Below, in pieces: positions 7,875 through 17,022 of a stretch of 63,525 nucleotides of DNA. The translations under genes and the position numbers were made by a program. The stretch lies in assembly GCA_002687745.1 (NCBI GenBank), contig NZBE01000023.1, positions 29,221 to 92,745 on the forward strand, in the 5' to 3' direction. Under the pieces are notes generated by a model. That model had not been told where the DNA came from, did no database searches, and saw only the letters and a list, made by a program, of their open reading frames with translations. Numbering within the stretch: position 1 is the stretch's first letter; each line of letters starts with the position of its first letter. This DNA is from Acidimicrobiaceae bacterium. GTDB lineage: Bacteria; Actinomycetota; Acidimicrobiia; Acidimicrobiales; MedAcidi-G1.

Positions 7875-8471
7875 TCACGAACCCGGCTTCCATATCCACT
7901 CCTCACCAGCGAGCAGACGCCTGATGTTGGCCTGGTGTCGCACGATCAACAGCACGGTGAGGCAGACGACCACTACCGCCTCCAGAAGGGGGACCCCGCT
8001 CAGCAGTATCAGGCAGGCCATCGACACGGCCATCGAGAGCGAAGCCAGGGACACCTTCCGGGTCAGCCTCGCCACCACAAGGAATATCGCCGTTCCGATG
8101 ATGGTCAGGTACCCGAACAGCACGAACGATCCGCCGCCGGCGGTGGCCACACCCTTGCCGCCCCGGAACCGTCGTGTCATGGGCAGGACATGGCCGACCA
8201 CCGCAGCAGCCCAGCACACCGCAGCCAGGGGCCTTCCAGCCACGGCCAGGCCCACCCCGGTGGCAACAGCGCCCTTACCCATGTCAGCGGCGAACACCAT
8301 GACACCGGCCCGCCTGCCGGCCACACGGAAGACGTTGGTCGCACCCGGGTTGCCTGAACCCTCACGTGTCGGATCAAGGCCCCTGCGTCCGGCGATGTAG
8401 TGGGCAGACGGCAGCATGCCGATCATGTAGGAGCCGACCACCAGGGCCACATCGACGACGATCACCCCCAC
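7875..8471 (-). CDS. plsY: Glycerol-3-phosphate acyltransferase PlsY
   Basis: 198 residues from the GTG at 8471, which has GGAGG about 9 nt upstream; this matches the usual family length of about 200. It is an integral membrane enzyme that transfers an acyl group from acyl-phosphate to glycerol-3-phosphate, the first step of phospholipid synthesis. The three cytoplasmic motifs are visible: GSGNPGATNVFR after the first helix, RFRGGKGVAT in the middle, and RHQANIRRLLAGEE near the C-terminus, among five hydrophobic helices. Its stop lies 64 nt before moeA on the same strand. An upstream ATG at 8498 is possible but adds a polar leader. Confidence 0.93.
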   Translation of the reverse strand: MGVIVVDVALVVGSYMIGMLPSAHYIAGRRGLDPTREGSGNPGATNVFRVAGRRAGVMVFAADMGKGAVATGVGLAVAGRPLAAVCWAAAVVGHVLPMTRRFRGGKGVATAGGGSFVLFGYLTIIGTAIFLVVARLTRKVSLASLSMAVSMACLILLSGVPLLEAVVVVCLTVLLIVRHQANIRRLLAGEEWIWKPGS

Positions 8472-8601
8472 AGCATCACCCCTCCGGTAACAGTTCATGC
8501 GGATTCCCCGGAATGCTTGCACATCCAACGGGGGTCGATCCCCCGGTAGGCTTCCCCCGGCTTCCCGACGATCATCCGAACACGCAACGAGCCCTTCTGC
8601 C

Positions 8602-9000
8602 ATGCCTACCTACCAGTACCGCTGCCCCGACTGTGCCCACGAGTTCGAGGCACGTCAGGCCTTCAGCGACGATCCCGTAACCACATGCCCCACCGAGGGC
8701 TGCGCCGGCGTGGTCCGCAAGGCGTTCTCGAGCGTCGGTATCTCGTTCAAGGGCAACGGTTTCTACAAGAACGACCACGGATCAAGCGCCGCAGACAGGA
8801 AATCCGAGCAGACGACCGAGAAGAAGACCGAACAGAAGGACACGTCATCAGGCTCAGGGACAGGAGACTCCTCAACGAAGGACACGTCCTCCGGCTCCAA
8901 CGGCTCAAAGGACACTTCCTCCGACACAGGCTCCAAGGGCACCTCATCGGACAAGGTTTCCAGGGGCTCCAAGGACAAGAAGGCCACCACCGCCTCCTAG
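8602..9000 (+). CDS. FmdB-family zinc ribbon protein with Ser/Lys/Asp-rich tail
   Basis: 132 residues. Residues 1-55 are the FmdB/CxxC regulatory fold: MPTYQYRCPDCAHEFEARQ, then a second Cys pair in TTCPTEGCAG, followed by ISFKGNGFYKND. These four Cys probably bind one zinc. From residue 60 to the end the protein is low complexity, rich in Ser, Thr, Lys, Asp and Gly, with KDTSSGS-like repeats, and is probably disordered. Members of this family are often encoded near amidase or envelope genes; their role is poorly defined. The gene diverges from plsY and precedes a membrane-anchored protein. Confidence 0.8.
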   Translation: MPTYQYRCPDCAHEFEARQAFSDDPVTTCPTEGCAGVVRKAFSSVGISFKGNGFYKNDHGSSAADRKSEQTTEKKTEQKDTSSGSGTGDSSTKDTSSGSNGSKDTSSDTGSKGTSSDKVSRGSKDKKATTAS

Positions 9001-9078
9001 TCGCTCAAGCCGGGTTCACTGAACCGACCCACCTCCTCGGCCGCATCCCCCACGAGAACCCCCACCCCGGGAGGAACA

Positions 9079-9498
9079 ATGGGGTACCTGCTCGCCCGCC
9101 TCAGGCACTGGGCCGCCCACCACAGGCTGGCATGGTGGTCCGGCGCTGCTGCACTTGCCGCCCTGGCCGGCCTCACGGTCCAGTCCGCCGCCGGTCCCGC
9201 GGCCTGCCCCGACGTCATCGAGGTGTCTGCCGACACCCCTTCCGGCTCGCTGGTTGAGGGTGAACGAGGGGTGGCACTCGACCGCGGATCTGACTCACTT
9301 CCGCTCTCGGTCGGAGACCGGGTCGACCTGATAGCAGTCGACGACTACTCACCCGAGGGGCGGCTCCTTGTTGCAGAGGCACGTGTTCTCGACATCGAGA
9401 AGCACACCGTCACCGTGGCCGTACCCGTCGATGGAGTGGCCGAACTGACAGCTGCACGCCGATGGGGCGACGTGGCGCTGGCGCTCGTTCCCGGCTGA
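9079..9498 (+). CDS. Membrane-anchored protein with SAF/RcpC-like domain
   Basis: 139 residues. GGGAGGAACA precedes the ATG, a strong ribosome binding site. An N-terminal helix (WWSGAAALAALAGLTVQSAA) anchors or exports the protein. The rest resembles the SAF/RcpC domain of CpaB-type pilus assembly proteins: GSLVEGERGVAL, then LPLSVGDRVDLIAVDD, RLLVAEARVLDI, and the end ARRWGDVALALVPG. Such domains bind glycan or sit in pilus and secretion assemblies. No other tad/flp pilus genes are in the window, so the partner is unknown. Confidence 0.6.
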   Translation: MGYLLARLRHWAAHHRLAWWSGAAALAALAGLTVQSAAGPAACPDVIEVSADTPSGSLVEGERGVALDRGSDSLPLSVGDRVDLIAVDDYSPEGRLLVAEARVLDIEKHTVTVAVPVDGVAELTAARRWGDVALALVPG

Positions 9499-9508
9499 AA
9501 CCCTCGGG

Positions 9509-10330
9509 TCAGCGGAACGACGATGCCAGCAGCACCAGCACACCCACCCCGACCACCACCCGGTAGATGACAAAGCCACCAAAACCGGTTCGGGCAACAA
9601 GGCGCAGCATCCAGTGGATGGCGAACCACCCGCTGACGGCGGCAGCGAGAGTTCCCCATGCGAAGGCTCCCCACGACCCGGCCGGCACGACCAGATCGGA
9701 TGCCTTCACGAGGCCTGCACCGCCGATCACCGGAAGGCTCATCAGGAACACGAGCCTCGTTGCGGCCTCACGATCGATACCCATTCCCCGGGCCACGGTG
9801 AGGGTCACACCGGAGCGGGACACACCGGGCTGAAACGCCAGGCCCTGGGCCGTGCCGAGCATCAGGGCATCACGCAGCCGCAGATCGTCGAGCCCACGGC
9901 CGGACGGTCGGCGGTCGGACAGATAGAGGGCCAGGCCGAACACGATCAGGCTCACCGCGACAAGCCACGTGCGGTCGCCGAGGTCGTCGCTGACGGCGAG
10001 CACACCCATGCCGAGGATTCCCGTCGGTACCGCTGTGGCGACCAACAGCCATGCGACCCGGGCGTCACCGGTGAGAGGTCCACGATCCTTCAGCCAACCC
10101 AGGCCGGCAGATCCGAAGCGGGCCACGTCGGAACGAAGGTAGACAACCGACCCGACAAGGGTTCCAAGGTGGAGGGCCACATCGAAGGCGTTCTCAAGGG
10201 TGTCGTCACCACCGAAGTGGTCCCATCCGAAGAGCCATGGCACGAGAGCCAGGTGGCCGCTGGAGGAGACCGGCAGGAACTCGGTCAGCCCCTGAACCAG
10301 GCCCAGGATGATCGCATGCAGGACCGACAC
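9509..10330 (-). CDS. uppP: Undecaprenyl-diphosphatase UppP (BacA)
   Basis: 273 residues from the GTG at 10330, as usual for UppP. It is an integral membrane phosphatase that recycles undecaprenyl pyrophosphate to the monophosphate carrier used in peptidoglycan and polysaccharide synthesis. The catalytic motif lies at the N-terminus (GLVQGLTEFLPVSSSGH) and the second conserved motif in the middle (FQPGVSRSGVTLT with the essential Arg). About eight hydrophobic helices alternate with short loops. It starts 10 nt after the tldE stop on the same strand, so it is likely the last gene of a tldD-tldE-uppP operon, and it converges with the SAF-like gene. Confidence 0.95.
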   Translation of the reverse strand: MSVLHAIILGLVQGLTEFLPVSSSGHLALVPWLFGWDHFGGDDTLENAFDVALHLGTLVGSVVYLRSDVARFGSAGLGWLKDRGPLTGDARVAWLLVATAVPTGILGMGVLAVSDDLGDRTWLVAVSLIVFGLALYLSDRRPSGRGLDDLRLRDALMLGTAQGLAFQPGVSRSGVTLTVARGMGIDREAATRLVFLMSLPVIGGAGLVKASDLVVPAGSWGAFAWGTLAAAVSGWFAIHWMLRLVARTGFGGFVIYRVVVGVGVLVLLASSFR

Positions 10331-10340
10331 GATCGGATGC

Positions 10341-11699
10341 TCAGGTTCCCGAGATGGTGAGTTCGCCGATCACGAGGGTCACGCCGGCAGCCTTCATCGG
10401 CAGCCACTGGAGGTCACAGCCGATGGCTTCGATGTCGAACAGCATCCGCTGGATCGTCGAGGCAATCGTGAACTCGCGTACCGGCTCCGCCAACTGGCCT
10501 CCCCTGATTCGGATTCCCTCTGCGCCCGTGGAGAAGTCGCCGCTGACAGGGTTGACCCCTGAGTGCAGCCCGCTGACACCCTGTATGAGGATTCCGTCGT
10601 CGATACCTGCCACCAGGTCGGCCTGGCTGAGCGTTCCGGGAACAACCGAGACCGCCCTCACCCCGGCCCCGGGCGTGGATGAGTAGCCCCGTATCGCCGA
10701 GCCGGTCGAGACGGTGCCGGCCCGGCGCGCGGTCTGGCTGTTGTGGACAAACCGGTCGAGTCGGCCGCCGTCGATCAATACGTTCCTGCGAGTGGCCAGC
10801 CCCTCGCCGTCGGTGGCCGAGGCGGTGAACGCGCACATGTCGGTCGGATCGTCGATGAGCGTCACGCCGGGTGCGGCCACGTTGTCGCCCAACCGCTCGG
10901 CGAACAGCGACCGACCCTTCTGGACCATCTCGCCGCTCAGGGTTCCGCCCACGATTCCGAGGAACTGCGCACTCACCCACGGATCCAGGACCACCGTGAG
11001 ACGACCCGACGGCGGTTTGACAGCACCGAGCATGCGGGTGGCGCGTTCGGCAGCCTCGCGGGATGCGACCTCGATGTCGAGGTCACCGGGTTCACGTCCG
11101 AGCGAGAAGCCGAAGCCGGTCTGGGTCTCACCGTCGTGTTCCGCCAGCGCATTGGCCGAGAGCAGACAGCCCGTCTCCCTGCTGGTGGAGCGGATGCCCG
11201 TTGTCGTAGCCACCGCAGTCTCAGACGCGGAGTCCAGGTACTCAGCCGACTCGATCCCGGCTATCCGCTCATCTGCAGACAGTGTCAGACGCTCGAGTTC
11301 AAGCGCCATGGCCACCTTGTCATCGGTGGGGTGGCCTGCGAGAGCCGGGCTGTAGAGGTCCAGATCGGCTGGTACGACCCCATCCGGCTCAGCCACCCCG
11401 CAGTACTCGTCGGGGGTGGCGAAGGACATGTTGTCACGTGCCTCGGCCAGTGCCTCCTCGACGGCGTCCCTGTCGAGGGTTCCGGTGTAGGCGAAGCCCT
11501 GCCGGCTGCCCGAGACCACCCTGACGCCCACCCCGCGTGACTCGGCCACGGTCAGGGACTCGACCTCGCCCCCGTAGGCACGAGCCTCGGTCTCACGCTC
11601 GTGGACGACGACGACCTCAAGTTGCTCGCCGGCCACGGCGAGGCCGACAACGCTCTCGGCAAGGTCCAGCAGCTCGCCCACCTCAGGCCGCCGTTCCAC
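10341..11699 (-). CDS. tldE: TldE/PmbA-family metalloprotease subunit
   Basis: 452 residues. It is the non-zinc partner of the TldD-TldE heterodimer, which degrades unfolded peptides and matures some ribosomal peptides. Visible family segments: ESLTVAESRGVGVRV near residue 50, GFAYTGTLD, VVLDPWVSAQFLGIVGGTLSGE in the middle, and SGLHSGVNPVSGDFSTGAEGIRI near the C-terminus. It lacks the HExxxH zinc motif, as expected for TldE. Its start overlaps the tldD stop by 17 nt; a GTG at 11681 is an alternative. Translational coupling with tldD fits an obligate heterodimer. Confidence 0.9.
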   Translation of the reverse strand: MERRPEVGELLDLAESVVGLAVAGEQLEVVVVHERETEARAYGGEVESLTVAESRGVGVRVVSGSRQGFAYTGTLDRDAVEEALAEARDNMSFATPDEYCGVAEPDGVVPADLDLYSPALAGHPTDDKVAMALELERLTLSADERIAGIESAEYLDSASETAVATTTGIRSTSRETGCLLSANALAEHDGETQTGFGFSLGREPGDLDIEVASREAAERATRMLGAVKPPSGRLTVVLDPWVSAQFLGIVGGTLSGEMVQKGRSLFAERLGDNVAAPGVTLIDDPTDMCAFTASATDGEGLATRRNVLIDGGRLDRFVHNSQTARRAGTVSTGSAIRGYSSTPGAGVRAVSVVPGTLSQADLVAGIDDGILIQGVSGLHSGVNPVSGDFSTGAEGIRIRGGQLAEPVREFTIASTIQRMLFDIEAIGCDLQWLPMKAAGVTLVIGELTISGT

Positions 11700-13104
11700 C
11701 GACGGTGAGCCTCGTCACACGCAGCGTCGGGGTGCCGTCACCGACAGGAACCCCCTGGCCGTCCTTGCCACAGGTTCCGGGAGAACCCATGGCGAAGTCG
11801 CCGGCGATGGCGTCGATGTCGAGGAGGGTCTGGGGGCCGTTGCCGATGAGGTTGCCGTCGCGGATCGGGTTGGTGAGGCGACCATCTTCGATCATGTAGG
11901 CCTCGGTCATGCCGAACACGAAGTCGCCGGTAGCGGTGTTGACCTGCCCTCCGCCCAACTGGGCGACGTAGACGCCATGTGTGGTGTCGGCGATGATCTC
12001 ATCGGGATCGGCGTCACCCACGCCCAGATAGGTGTTCGTCATACGGACCATCGGCAGGTGTCGGTAACCCTGGCGCCGACCGTTGCCGGAACTGGCCCGA
12101 CCCTCCCTGCGTGCCCGAAGGTGATCCCACATGTAGTCGGTGAGCACCCCTTCGTCTATCAGGACATTTCGCTGGGCGGGCCTTCCCTCGTCGTCGATGG
12201 CATAGCGGCCCCACTCGCCGGGCATGGTTCCGTCGTCGACCAGCGTGACCATCGGAGCGGCCACAACCTCAGCACGCCTTCCGGCGAACACCGAGGCCGA
12301 CTTGGCGACCAGGTCCGCCTCGAGCCCGTGGCCACAGGCCTCGTGGAAGAGGACACCGCCGCCGCCGGGTCCGATGACCACGGGCATCTCTCCGCTGGGG
12401 GCCGGGACCGCCTCGAGCTTCAGCAGCGCACGCCCCGCCGCACGGCGAGCAAGGTCCTCGACGTCGACCTCGTCGAAGACCTCGAAGCCCAGGGTGTGGC
12501 CGATCGACTCACGGCCGGTCTGCATGCCCATGTCGCCGTTGGCAACACAGGACACCGAGAACAGTGTCCGCACCTGCCGGTCACCGGTGAGGAGACCGTC
12601 GCTGTTGGCCACCTGAATCCTGCGGTGGCTGTCGGCATACCTGGCCGCCACCTGGGTGACAGCACCGTCGCTCTCCCTGGCGGCGGAATCGGCCTGCTCC
12701 AGGAGTGCGACCTTGCGGGCCTTCGGCACATCACCCGGCATGATCTCAACTGGACCCGGGGCGGGACCCGTGTGCTGGTCCAGGACAACCTGGCGTACGC
12801 CACCGCCACCGCCCCGTGCCGCCGCTGCCGCCGCCTCGGCGGCCGCCGTGAGGCCCGATGGGCCGAGGTCTGCGGTATGGGCAAAACCGGTGGTGTCACC
12901 GACGACCACCCTCAGGCCAACTCCACGGTCGCGGCCGCTCGTGAGTTCCTCGACGCGGCCATCGTCGAAGAGAGCCGACATGCTGCGGCGATCCTCGACG
13001 AACACCTCGGCGAACTCTGCTCCCGTACCCATGGCCGTGGCGAGGGTCTCGGACAGGACATCGGGTGCGAGCATCAGGGGCGCTCCGTCGTTGACTGCGT
13101 TCAT
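11683..13104 (-). CDS. tldD: TldD-family zinc metalloprotease
   Basis: 473 residues from the ATG at 13104, which has GGAG 7 nt upstream; an ATG seven codons earlier is possible. The active-site helix with HExxxH is visible in VLFHEACGHGLEAD near residue 260. Flanking family motifs include GRVEELTSGRDRGVGLRVV, MVTLVDDGTMPGEWG, QRNVLIDEGVLTDYMWD, RMTNTYL and TATGDFVFGMTEAYMIEDGR. With TldE it forms a closed protease that cuts unfolded peptides inside a chamber. It is first in a probable tldD-tldE-uppP operon. Confidence 0.93.
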   Translation of the reverse strand: MNAVNDGAPLMLAPDVLSETLATAMGTGAEFAEVFVEDRRSMSALFDDGRVEELTSGRDRGVGLRVVVGDTTGFAHTADLGPSGLTAAAEAAAAAARGGGGGVRQVVLDQHTGPAPGPVEIMPGDVPKARKVALLEQADSAARESDGAVTQVAARYADSHRRIQVANSDGLLTGDRQVRTLFSVSCVANGDMGMQTGRESIGHTLGFEVFDEVDVEDLARRAAGRALLKLEAVPAPSGEMPVVIGPGGGGVLFHEACGHGLEADLVAKSASVFAGRRAEVVAAPMVTLVDDGTMPGEWGRYAIDDEGRPAQRNVLIDEGVLTDYMWDHLRARREGRASSGNGRRQGYRHLPMVRMTNTYLGVGDADPDEIIADTTHGVYVAQLGGGQVNTATGDFVFGMTEAYMIEDGRLTNPIRDGNLIGNGPQTLLDIDAIAGDFAMGSPGTCGKDGQGVPVGDGTPTLRVTRLTVGGTAA

Positions 13105-13207
13105 GTCGTGCTCCACGTGTTCCACTGCAACTCACCTGTCTGCCTGACGGACGACCCGCCGCACTCCCCTGTGGCCTTCGGCCCGGGTGGTTGCGTATGG
13201 TATCCGT

Positions 13208-13585
13208 GTGCCTCTTACGCCGGGGTTGCGCGGCAGCGCCTCCCTGACAGTCTCCGACACGGACACGGCTCTCGCCATGGGTTCCGGCGACGTGCCCGTT
13301 CTGGCAACCCCGCGCCTCGTAGCCCTACTCGAGGAAGCCACCGTCGACGCCCTCGCCGGGCACCTTCGCCCGGGTGAGACGTCGGTGGGCATGCGTGTCC
13401 ATATCGACCACCTGGCACCCACACGGACAGGCCGCCTCGTGTCCGCCGAGGCCCTGCTTGAGCTGGTCGACGGCAGGCGTCTCACGTTCTCGGCAACTGC
13501 GACATGCGACGACCACAAGATCGCCTCCGCCGCGATAACAAGGGTGGTTGTGGAATCCGGACCGTTCCTCGAACGAATCGACTGA
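13208..13585 (+). CDS. Thioesterase of the FlK (fluoroacetyl-CoA thioesterase) hotdog family
   Basis: 125 residues from the GTG at 13208; TATGGT (13196-13201) lies exactly 6 nt upstream, so the gene is probably leaderless. It is a compact single hotdog fold: TPRLVALLEEATVDAL, GETSVGMRVHIDHLAPTR and VSAEALLELVDGRRLTFSA. The Thr and Glu/His positions resemble FlK-like thioesterases, most of which act on unknown acyl-CoA. Nothing points to fluoroacetate itself. The gene stands between tldD (divergent) and dxs (same strand, 99 nt away). Confidence 0.75.
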   Translation: MPLTPGLRGSASLTVSDTDTALAMGSGDVPVLATPRLVALLEEATVDALAGHLRPGETSVGMRVHIDHLAPTRTGRLVSAEALLELVDGRRLTFSATATCDDHKIASAAITRVVVESGPFLERID

Positions 13586-13684
13586 CGCAGGGCCCAACCC
13601 GACCCGCTGCAGCCCGAACCTGCCACCGGACAGGTACCGTTTAGAGGCCCCGCCCAGCAAGCAGACCCAATCCCAGGACAGCAC

Positions 13685-15514
13685 GTGCTTCTCGACTCGA
13701 TCCGGTCTCCCCGTGATCTCCACAACCTGGACACCGGACAGCTGTCACAGCTGGCCGATGAAATCCGTGTCAGGGTGGTCGAGGCCGTGGACCGCAACGG
13801 TGGCCACCTCGGCTCCAACCTCGGTGTCGTCGAACTCACCATGGCCCTGCACAGGGTGTTCGACAGTCCCGACGACATCATCCTGTGGGATGTGGGGCAT
13901 CAGGCATACGTCCACAAGATGCTCACCGGTCGGCTCGAGGACTTCCCCGACCTCCGGCAACCCGGTGGCCTGTCCGGGTACCCGTCACGGTCCGAATCCC
14001 CCCACGACTGGATCGAGAACTCGCATGCCTCGACCGTGCTCGCCTACGCACACGGCCTCGCCACCGCTCATGCGACAACGGGCGAGGACAAACGCATCGT
14101 GGCCGTGATCGGCGACGGCGCCCTCACCGGCGGCATGGCCTTCGAGGGGCTCAACAACCTCGGCAACAGCGAGCTGGCGGTGACCGTCGTGTTGAACGAC
14201 AACGGCCGCTCATACGCCCCCACGGTGGGTCGTCTCTCCGAGAGCCTCATCCACATCAGGGCCAACCCCACCTACATGCGTCGACAGCATCGGCTCGAGG
14301 AGTTGGCCGAACGACTCCCCTGGGTCGGCGAACTCCTCGAACGAGGTATCAGTGCCACCAAGGCGGCCATCCGCGAGATGTTCGAACCCACAGCGTTCTT
14401 CGAGGCGCTCGGTGTCCACTATCTGGGACCCTTCGACGGACACGACATCGCCGAGATCGAAGAGGCCCTCACGAACGCCTCAGAATTCGAAGGACCCGTC
14501 GTGGTCCACGTCCTGACCCAGAAGGGTCGGGATTTCGAGCCCGCAGAGCAGGACCCGATCAAGCACATGCACGACACCTCCGGGGTGAAGCCGGGCAGCT
14601 ACACCGAGGCCTTCACCGAGTCGCTCATCAAGGCCGCCGAGTCGAGGCCCGACATCGTGGCCATAACGGCCGCGATGCCCGACTCGACGGGCCTGTTGCC
14701 GTTCAACGACCGCTTCCCTGACCGCTGCTTCGATGTCGGTATCGCCGAGCAGCACGCTGTCACGGCCGCCGCCGGGATGGCCCTTGGTGGCCTGCGACCG
14801 GTCGTGGCCATCTACTCGACGTTCCTCACACGGGCGATCGACCAGGTCAACCTGGATGTTTCGCTCTACGGCCTGCCGGTCGTGTTCTGCCTCGACCGTG
14901 CCGGCGTCACAGGCGATGACGGCCCCTCACACCACGGCCTCCTCGACATGGTGCTCCTCTCGAAGGTTCCCGGCATGACGATCCTGGCACCGTCGTCCTA
15001 CCAGGAACTCCAGCAGATGCTCGACGACGCCCTGGCGATCACCGACGGGCCGGTGACAATCAGATGGCCCAAGACATCGGCCCCACAGGTCCCGTGGGAT
15101 CAGGTCGGCAGAGGCCTCAACGCCCGCCAGGTTTCCAGCGACCCCGAAGCACGGGTCTGCCTCATCGGTGCCGGAAAGATGCTCGCGGTCGCCGCGGAGG
15201 CTGCCACACTGCTGAAACACCGGGGCGTCGCCTCAACGGTCTGGGATCCACGGGCGGTACGCCCCCTCGACCCCGACATGCTCTCCGATGCAACAGGCCA
15301 TCAGTTGGTGGTCACGATCGAGGACGGCTTCAGGGAGGGCGGGTTCGGTAGTGCCGTCCGCGATGCAATGTCTGACATCTCGCCGGACACGAGGGTCGCC
15401 GTGCTCGGTGTACCGGTGGCGCATCACGCCCACGGAAGGCCCGAGGACCTTCTGGAGTCCTTCGGCCTCGATGCAGCCGGCGTCGTGGCTTCAGTACTGG
15501 AACTCCTGCCCTGA
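13685..15514 (+). CDS. dxs: 1-deoxy-D-xylulose-5-phosphate synthase
   Basis: 609 residues from the GTG at 13685. This thiamine-diphosphate enzyme condenses pyruvate with glyceraldehyde-3-phosphate to start the MEP isoprenoid pathway. Visible: GGHLGSNLGVVELTMALHRVFD and WDVGHQAYVHKMLTGR at the N-terminus; the cofactor motif VIGDGALTGGMAFEGLNNLG ending in LNDNGRSYAPTVG near residue 150; the pyrimidine domain with GIAEQHAVTAAAGMALGG near residue 360 and DRAGVTGDDGPSHHGLLD; and a C-terminal transketolase domain. It is full length, slightly shorter than many homologs (620-640). TACCGT about 44 nt upstream could be its -10. Confidence 0.96.
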   Translation: MLLDSIRSPRDLHNLDTGQLSQLADEIRVRVVEAVDRNGGHLGSNLGVVELTMALHRVFDSPDDIILWDVGHQAYVHKMLTGRLEDFPDLRQPGGLSGYPSRSESPHDWIENSHASTVLAYAHGLATAHATTGEDKRIVAVIGDGALTGGMAFEGLNNLGNSELAVTVVLNDNGRSYAPTVGRLSESLIHIRANPTYMRRQHRLEELAERLPWVGELLERGISATKAAIREMFEPTAFFEALGVHYLGPFDGHDIAEIEEALTNASEFEGPVVVHVLTQKGRDFEPAEQDPIKHMHDTSGVKPGSYTEAFTESLIKAAESRPDIVAITAAMPDSTGLLPFNDRFPDRCFDVGIAEQHAVTAAAGMALGGLRPVVAIYSTFLTRAIDQVNLDVSLYGLPVVFCLDRAGVTGDDGPSHHGLLDMVLLSKVPGMTILAPSSYQELQQMLDDALAITDGPVTIRWPKTSAPQVPWDQVGRGLNARQVSSDPEARVCLIGAGKMLAVAAEAATLLKHRGVASTVWDPRAVRPLDPDMLSDATGHQLVVTIEDGFREGGFGSAVRDAMSDISPDTRVAVLGVPVAHHAHGRPEDLLESFGLDAAGVVASVLELLP

Positions 15515-15544
15515 CCAGTTGATGCCCCTCGGAGGCGATGGGGC

Positions 15545-16201
15545 TCAGGTGAAGAAGGGGTTGTCTCCGGCAGAGTGGTCGGTTGCATCGACCACGTCGG
15601 TTATCTCGGGGATTGCATCGAGGATCGCCGCCCGGATTCCGTCCGTGAGGGTGGCCTGACTCATGGAGCAGCCCTGACAACCACCACCCATTGTCACGTA
15701 GGCCGTGTGCTCCTCGACCCCTACCAGAGTGGCAAAGCCGCCATGTGATGCAAGAGCGGGGTTGATTCGCTGATCCAGCAACTGGGTGACCTTCTCGGGA
15801 ACCTCGCCAGCAAGGTCGAGGGTGCCGATGTCGCCCAACGGGTTGGGGCGATTTGGGTTGCGGACGACCAACCCACCCTGTCCGGGATTGTTGGGAATGT
15901 CCAGGGTCGAGCCGCCCAGACGGTCACGGCTGGCGGCCGGGACCAGAACCGTAAGGCCACCTGACTCCCACCGGTGATCGTCGTCCTCGGCCTCAACGAG
16001 CGGCACGAACGCCAGGTCGTAGACGAAGTCGATGCCCGAAATGCCGGTCACCTCGATACGCAGCGCCAACGACCCGGGGTCGTCCTCGGAGTCACGGATC
16101 TCGACGACCTTGGCCAGGGCGGCCTCGGTGACCTCGACCACATGGTCGGACGATTCGTCGATGGTTTCGCTGGACGGGACCTCTGCAACCTGTTCGCTCA
16201 T
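15545..16201 (-). CDS. NfuA-like Fe-S carrier (A-type-like N-terminus plus NifU C-terminal domain)
   Basis: 218 residues. The C-terminal 80 residues are a NifU-like domain with the cluster-binding CxxC in MGGGCQGCSMSQATL. Residues 20-120 resemble a degenerate A-type scaffold (LALRIEVTGISGIDFVYDLAF, with GGLTVLV later), as in NfuA, without its three Cys. Known role of such proteins: delivering [4Fe-4S] clusters to client enzymes; several likely clients (MoaA, perhaps the ferrochelatase) are in this window. The ATG at 16201 has TAGGCT exactly 6 nt upstream, indicating a leaderless mRNA. It converges with dxs and diverges from the crotonase. Confidence 0.85.
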   Translation of the reverse strand: MSEQVAEVPSSETIDESSDHVVEVTEAALAKVVEIRDSEDDPGSLALRIEVTGISGIDFVYDLAFVPLVEAEDDDHRWESGGLTVLVPAASRDRLGGSTLDIPNNPGQGGLVVRNPNRPNPLGDIGTLDLAGEVPEKVTQLLDQRINPALASHGGFATLVGVEEHTAYVTMGGGCQGCSMSQATLTDGIRAAILDAIPEITDVVDATDHSAGDNPFFT

Positions 16202-16270
16202 ACGACGAGCCTACAGGCGACCCTGACGCGCACTTCGGGCCACGGGATGACCTGCGGTAGGTTCGGACCC

Positions 16271-16993
16271 ATGAGCGACACTCAGCCAACACCACAACAG
16301 GCCGCAACCGTCCGAATCGACGAGGGCGTCGCCTTGATCGACTTCGACGACGGCAAGGCCAACGTCCTCAGCCATGAGTCCATCACATCCCTGCTCGCAG
16401 CCCTGGACCACGCGGAACAAGAGGGTGCCGACGCTGTCGTAGTCGCCGGCAGGCCCGGTCGATTCTCGGCTGGCTTCGACCTCAACACCATCAACGCCGG
16501 ACCCGACGAGGCACGTGAGATACTCAGGCGCGGCGTCGACCTGTTCCTCCGCCTGTACCTCTTCCCACGCCCGGTCGTGGCCGCCTGCACCGGGCACGCC
16601 ATCGCCGCAGGTGCGGTGATCCTGTTGAGCTGCGATCTCCGCATCGGCACCCGTGGCGATTTTCGCATCGGGCTGCCAGAACTCACGATTGGCATGGGGT
16701 TGCCGTTCTTCGCCACAGAGTTGGCAAGGGACCGCATCTCCAAGCGCCACCTCACGAGGGCCACGGCCCTTGGAACCATGTACGGACCTGACGACGCGGT
16801 GGACTCCGGATTCCTCGACGAGGTCGCCGACCCCGACGATCTGATGTCCACGGCAGTCGAAAGAGCCAGGGGGCTGACGGGCATCAGCCGCGGAGGGCTT
16901 GTCCTCACGCGAGACACCGCCCGTGGCGCCATTGCCGACTCCATCCGCTCAGGCCTCGACAGCGACCTGTCCCACTTCTCGGTCGGGTCCTGA
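16271..16993 (+). CDS. Enoyl-CoA hydratase/isomerase (crotonase) family protein
   Basis: 240 residues; the ATG at 16271 is 7 nt after TAGGTT, again a leaderless layout. The crotonase fold is visible: ALIDFDDGKANVLS, AVVVAGRPGRFSAGFDLN for the first oxyanion strand, and GHAIAAGAVILLSCDLRIG for the second. The usual paired catalytic acids are not clear; the region has LPELTIGMGLPFF, so one acid may be present. The natural substrate is unknown. It is followed 29 nt later by ferrochelatase on the same strand. Confidence 0.85.
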   Translation: MSDTQPTPQQAATVRIDEGVALIDFDDGKANVLSHESITSLLAALDHAEQEGADAVVVAGRPGRFSAGFDLNTINAGPDEAREILRRGVDLFLRLYLFPRPVVAACTGHAIAAGAVILLSCDLRIGTRGDFRIGLPELTIGMGLPFFATELARDRISKRHLTRATALGTMYGPDDAVDSGFLDEVADPDDLMSTAVERARGLTGISRGGLVLTRDTARGAIADSIRSGLDSDLSHFSVGS

Positions 16994-17022
16994 ACCCCAG
17001 GGCGCATGGTCGGCTCAGCAGG

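Noticed and set aside
13586-13684. Thiamine riboswitch upstream of dxs
   Set aside because: The 99-nt gap is too short and lacks the conserved thi-box motifs; only a TACCGT hexamer is visible.
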